DNA from: Pectobacterium araliae
GTDB lineage: Bacteria; Pseudomonadota; Gammaproteobacteria; Enterobacterales; Enterobacteriaceae
DNA length: 64,000 nt
Direction of reading: 5' to 3'
Assembly (NCBI RefSeq): GCF_037076465.1
Contig: NZ_AP028908.1
Location: 558,001-622,000, forward strand
Positions 63,190 to 64,000 of this stretch are shown piece after piece (the stretch's first letter is position 1; every line of letters starts with the position of its first letter). Below the pieces are notes generated by a model. The model was not told the DNA's origin and searched no databases. It saw only the letters and a program-made list of their open reading frames with translations. The position numbers and the translations under genes were made by a program.

Positions 63190-63205
63190 TCGCAACCGTT
63201 TACTT
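63190..63205 (+). promoter_or_regulatory. Candidate PurR box upstream of carA
   Basis: TCGCAACCGTTTACTT matches 12 of 16 positions of the PurR consensus ACGCAAACGTTTTCGT, including the central CGTTT. PurR control of the upstream carAB promoter is known in E. coli, so location supports it. Confidence 0.55.
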
Positions 63206-63379
63206 ATCTCAGTTGATAGGGTTTTTTACGTCAGTGGGCGACTATTTATTTCGGAAAGCATAAAAATAAGAGAAAAAAAGCGGTTTGGGTAGACAATCAG
63301 GAAGACCATCATTAAAATGCGCCCAATTTGCCAAAAATTGGCCTTACAGGTAGTTTTTGCATTGATTTAGTGGCTCGAA

Positions 63380-63418
63380 TCTGAATTAATATGCAAATAA
63401 CGTGATTGTTTATTCCTT
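63380..63418 (+). promoter_or_regulatory. Pair of ARG boxes at the downstream carAB promoter
   Basis: TGAATTAATATGCA (63382-63395) is a near-consensus ArgR half-operator and is close to the E. coli carAB box as I remember it. TGATTGTTTATTCC (63403-63416) is a weaker second box. Their centres are 21 bp apart, the standard ArgR hexamer spacing. Confidence 0.8.
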
Positions 63419-63428
63419 GGAGGGTGTT

Positions 63429-64000
63429 TTGATTAAGTCAGCGCTATTGGTTCTGGAAGACGGAACCCAATTCCACGGTCGGGCCATTGGGGCAGAAGGG
63501 TCGGCAGTGGGGGAAGTGGTCTTCAATACGTCGATGACCGGTTATCAAGAAATCCTTACTGATCCTTCCTATTCCCGCCAGATTGTCACTCTCACTTATC
63601 CCCATATCGGTAATGTCGGCGCCAATGCCAACGATGAAGAATCCCCCTCTGTACAGGCTCAAGGTCTGGTTATTCGCGATTTACCTCTGATTGCCAGCAA
63701 CTACCGTAGTGAAGAAAGCCTGTCTGAATACCTCAAACGCAACAACATCGTCGCCATTGCTGATATCGATACCCGTAAACTGACCCGTCTGCTGCGTGAG
63801 AAAGGCGCACAGAATGGCTGCATCATCGCGGGCGATGCGCCGGATGCTGCCGTTGCACTGGAGAAAGCGAAAGCCTTCCCAGGGCTGAAGGGCATGGATC
63901 TGGCAAAAGAAGTCACGACGGCAGAAAGCTACAGCTGGTTACAGGGAAGCTGGACGCTGGAAGGCGAATTGCCGGCGGCGAAAAACGAAAGCGAGCTGCC
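63429..64000 (+). CDS. carA: Carbamoyl-phosphate synthase small subunit, N-terminal part
   Basis: Glutaminase subunit feeding arginine and pyrimidine synthesis. The start is a TTG at 63429 ([20 protein letters not shown]), as in E. coli carA; GGAGGG lies just upstream. The conserved [20 protein letters not shown] and [17 protein letters not shown] segments of the N-terminal domain are present. About 190 of some 380 residues are inside the window; the class I glutaminase Cys and the carB gene lie beyond the right edge. Confidence 0.96.
   Translation, partial: MIKSALLVLEDGTQFHGRAIGAEGSAVGEVVFNTSMTGYQEILTDPSYSRQIVTLTYPHIGNVGANANDEESPSVQAQGLVIRDLPLIASNYRSEESLSEYLKRNNIVAIADIDTRKLTRLLREKGAQNGCIIAGDAPDAAVALEKAKAFPGLKGMDLAKEVTTAESYSWLQGSWTLEGELPAAKNESEL

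Larger units (their letters stand above)
63054..63428. other. carAB regulatory region
   Basis: About 375 bp containing the two promoters expected for carAB. A PurR-like box and two ARG boxes are listed separately. AT-rich, no coding frame of note. Confidence 0.55.

Overview
This window is a chromosomal segment of an Enterobacterales bacterium. Almost every gene is a close homologue of an Escherichia coli core gene, but with enough divergence, missing neighbours and extra genes to point away from Escherichia. From gene content and sequence character I infer a soft-rot enterobacterium (Pectobacteriaceae, most likely Pectobacterium). No rRNA, tRNA, CRISPR array, prophage or intact insertion sequence was seen.

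Layout: (1) 1-2483 holds the divergent pair mpl (cut by the window edge) and fbp. (2) 2605-8068 is a co-directional minus-strand block: metK, sprT, endA, rsmE, gshB, yqgE and ruvX. (3) 8783-19967 carries speA, an orphan LuxR-type regulator, the lipoprotein protease loiP, then tktA, the epd-pgk-fbaA glycolytic cluster and mscS. (4) 20295-25249 carries argO, yggE, argP, rpiA and serA. (5) 25304-28223 is an accessory island: a quinone-oxidoreductase-like gene, a divergent LysR regulator, and the decayed remnant of a chemotaxis receptor with a recognisable flagellar sigma-28 promoter. (6) 28311-37704 carries ettA, slt, trpR, yjjX, gpmB, rob, creA, arcA and lasT. (7) 37915-45038 carries the threonine operon with its attenuator (thrL, thrA, thrB, thrC), then yaaA and talB. 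(8) 45117-49317 contains a membrane diguanylate cyclase, mog, an MFS transporter and satP. (9) 49564-60887 carries dnaK-dnaJ with sigma-32 promoters, nhaA-nhaR, rpsT and the ribF-ileS-lspA-fkpB series. (10) 60868-64000 carries ispH, dapB and the beginning of carA.

Functionally the window combines central carbon metabolism (fbp, tktA, epd, pgk, fbaA, gpmB, rpiA, talB), amino-acid and polyamine synthesis (metK, speA, serA, thrABC, dapB, carA), envelope work (mpl, slt, lspA, loiP, mscS), stress response (dnaKJ, nhaAR, yaaA, yggE, rob) and global regulation (arcA, trpR, argP). Readable regulatory sites include a trp operator at trpR, candidate met boxes at metK, an FNR-type site upstream of arcA, sigma-32 promoters at dnaK, a candidate PurR box and paired ARG boxes at carA, and an ARG-like palindrome upstream of dapB.

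Relative to remembered E. coli gene order, the window joins three distant blocks (mpl-fbp; ruvX to serA; ettA to carA). Joins lie between fbp and ruvX and in the accessory island after serA. I found no convincing undescribed multi-gene system. The best leads are the receptor remnant, a nested 54-nt hairpin before argO, a 105-bp inverted-repeat element after thrC, the orphan LuxR regulator in an AT-rich pocket, and the ARG-like palindrome at dapB.
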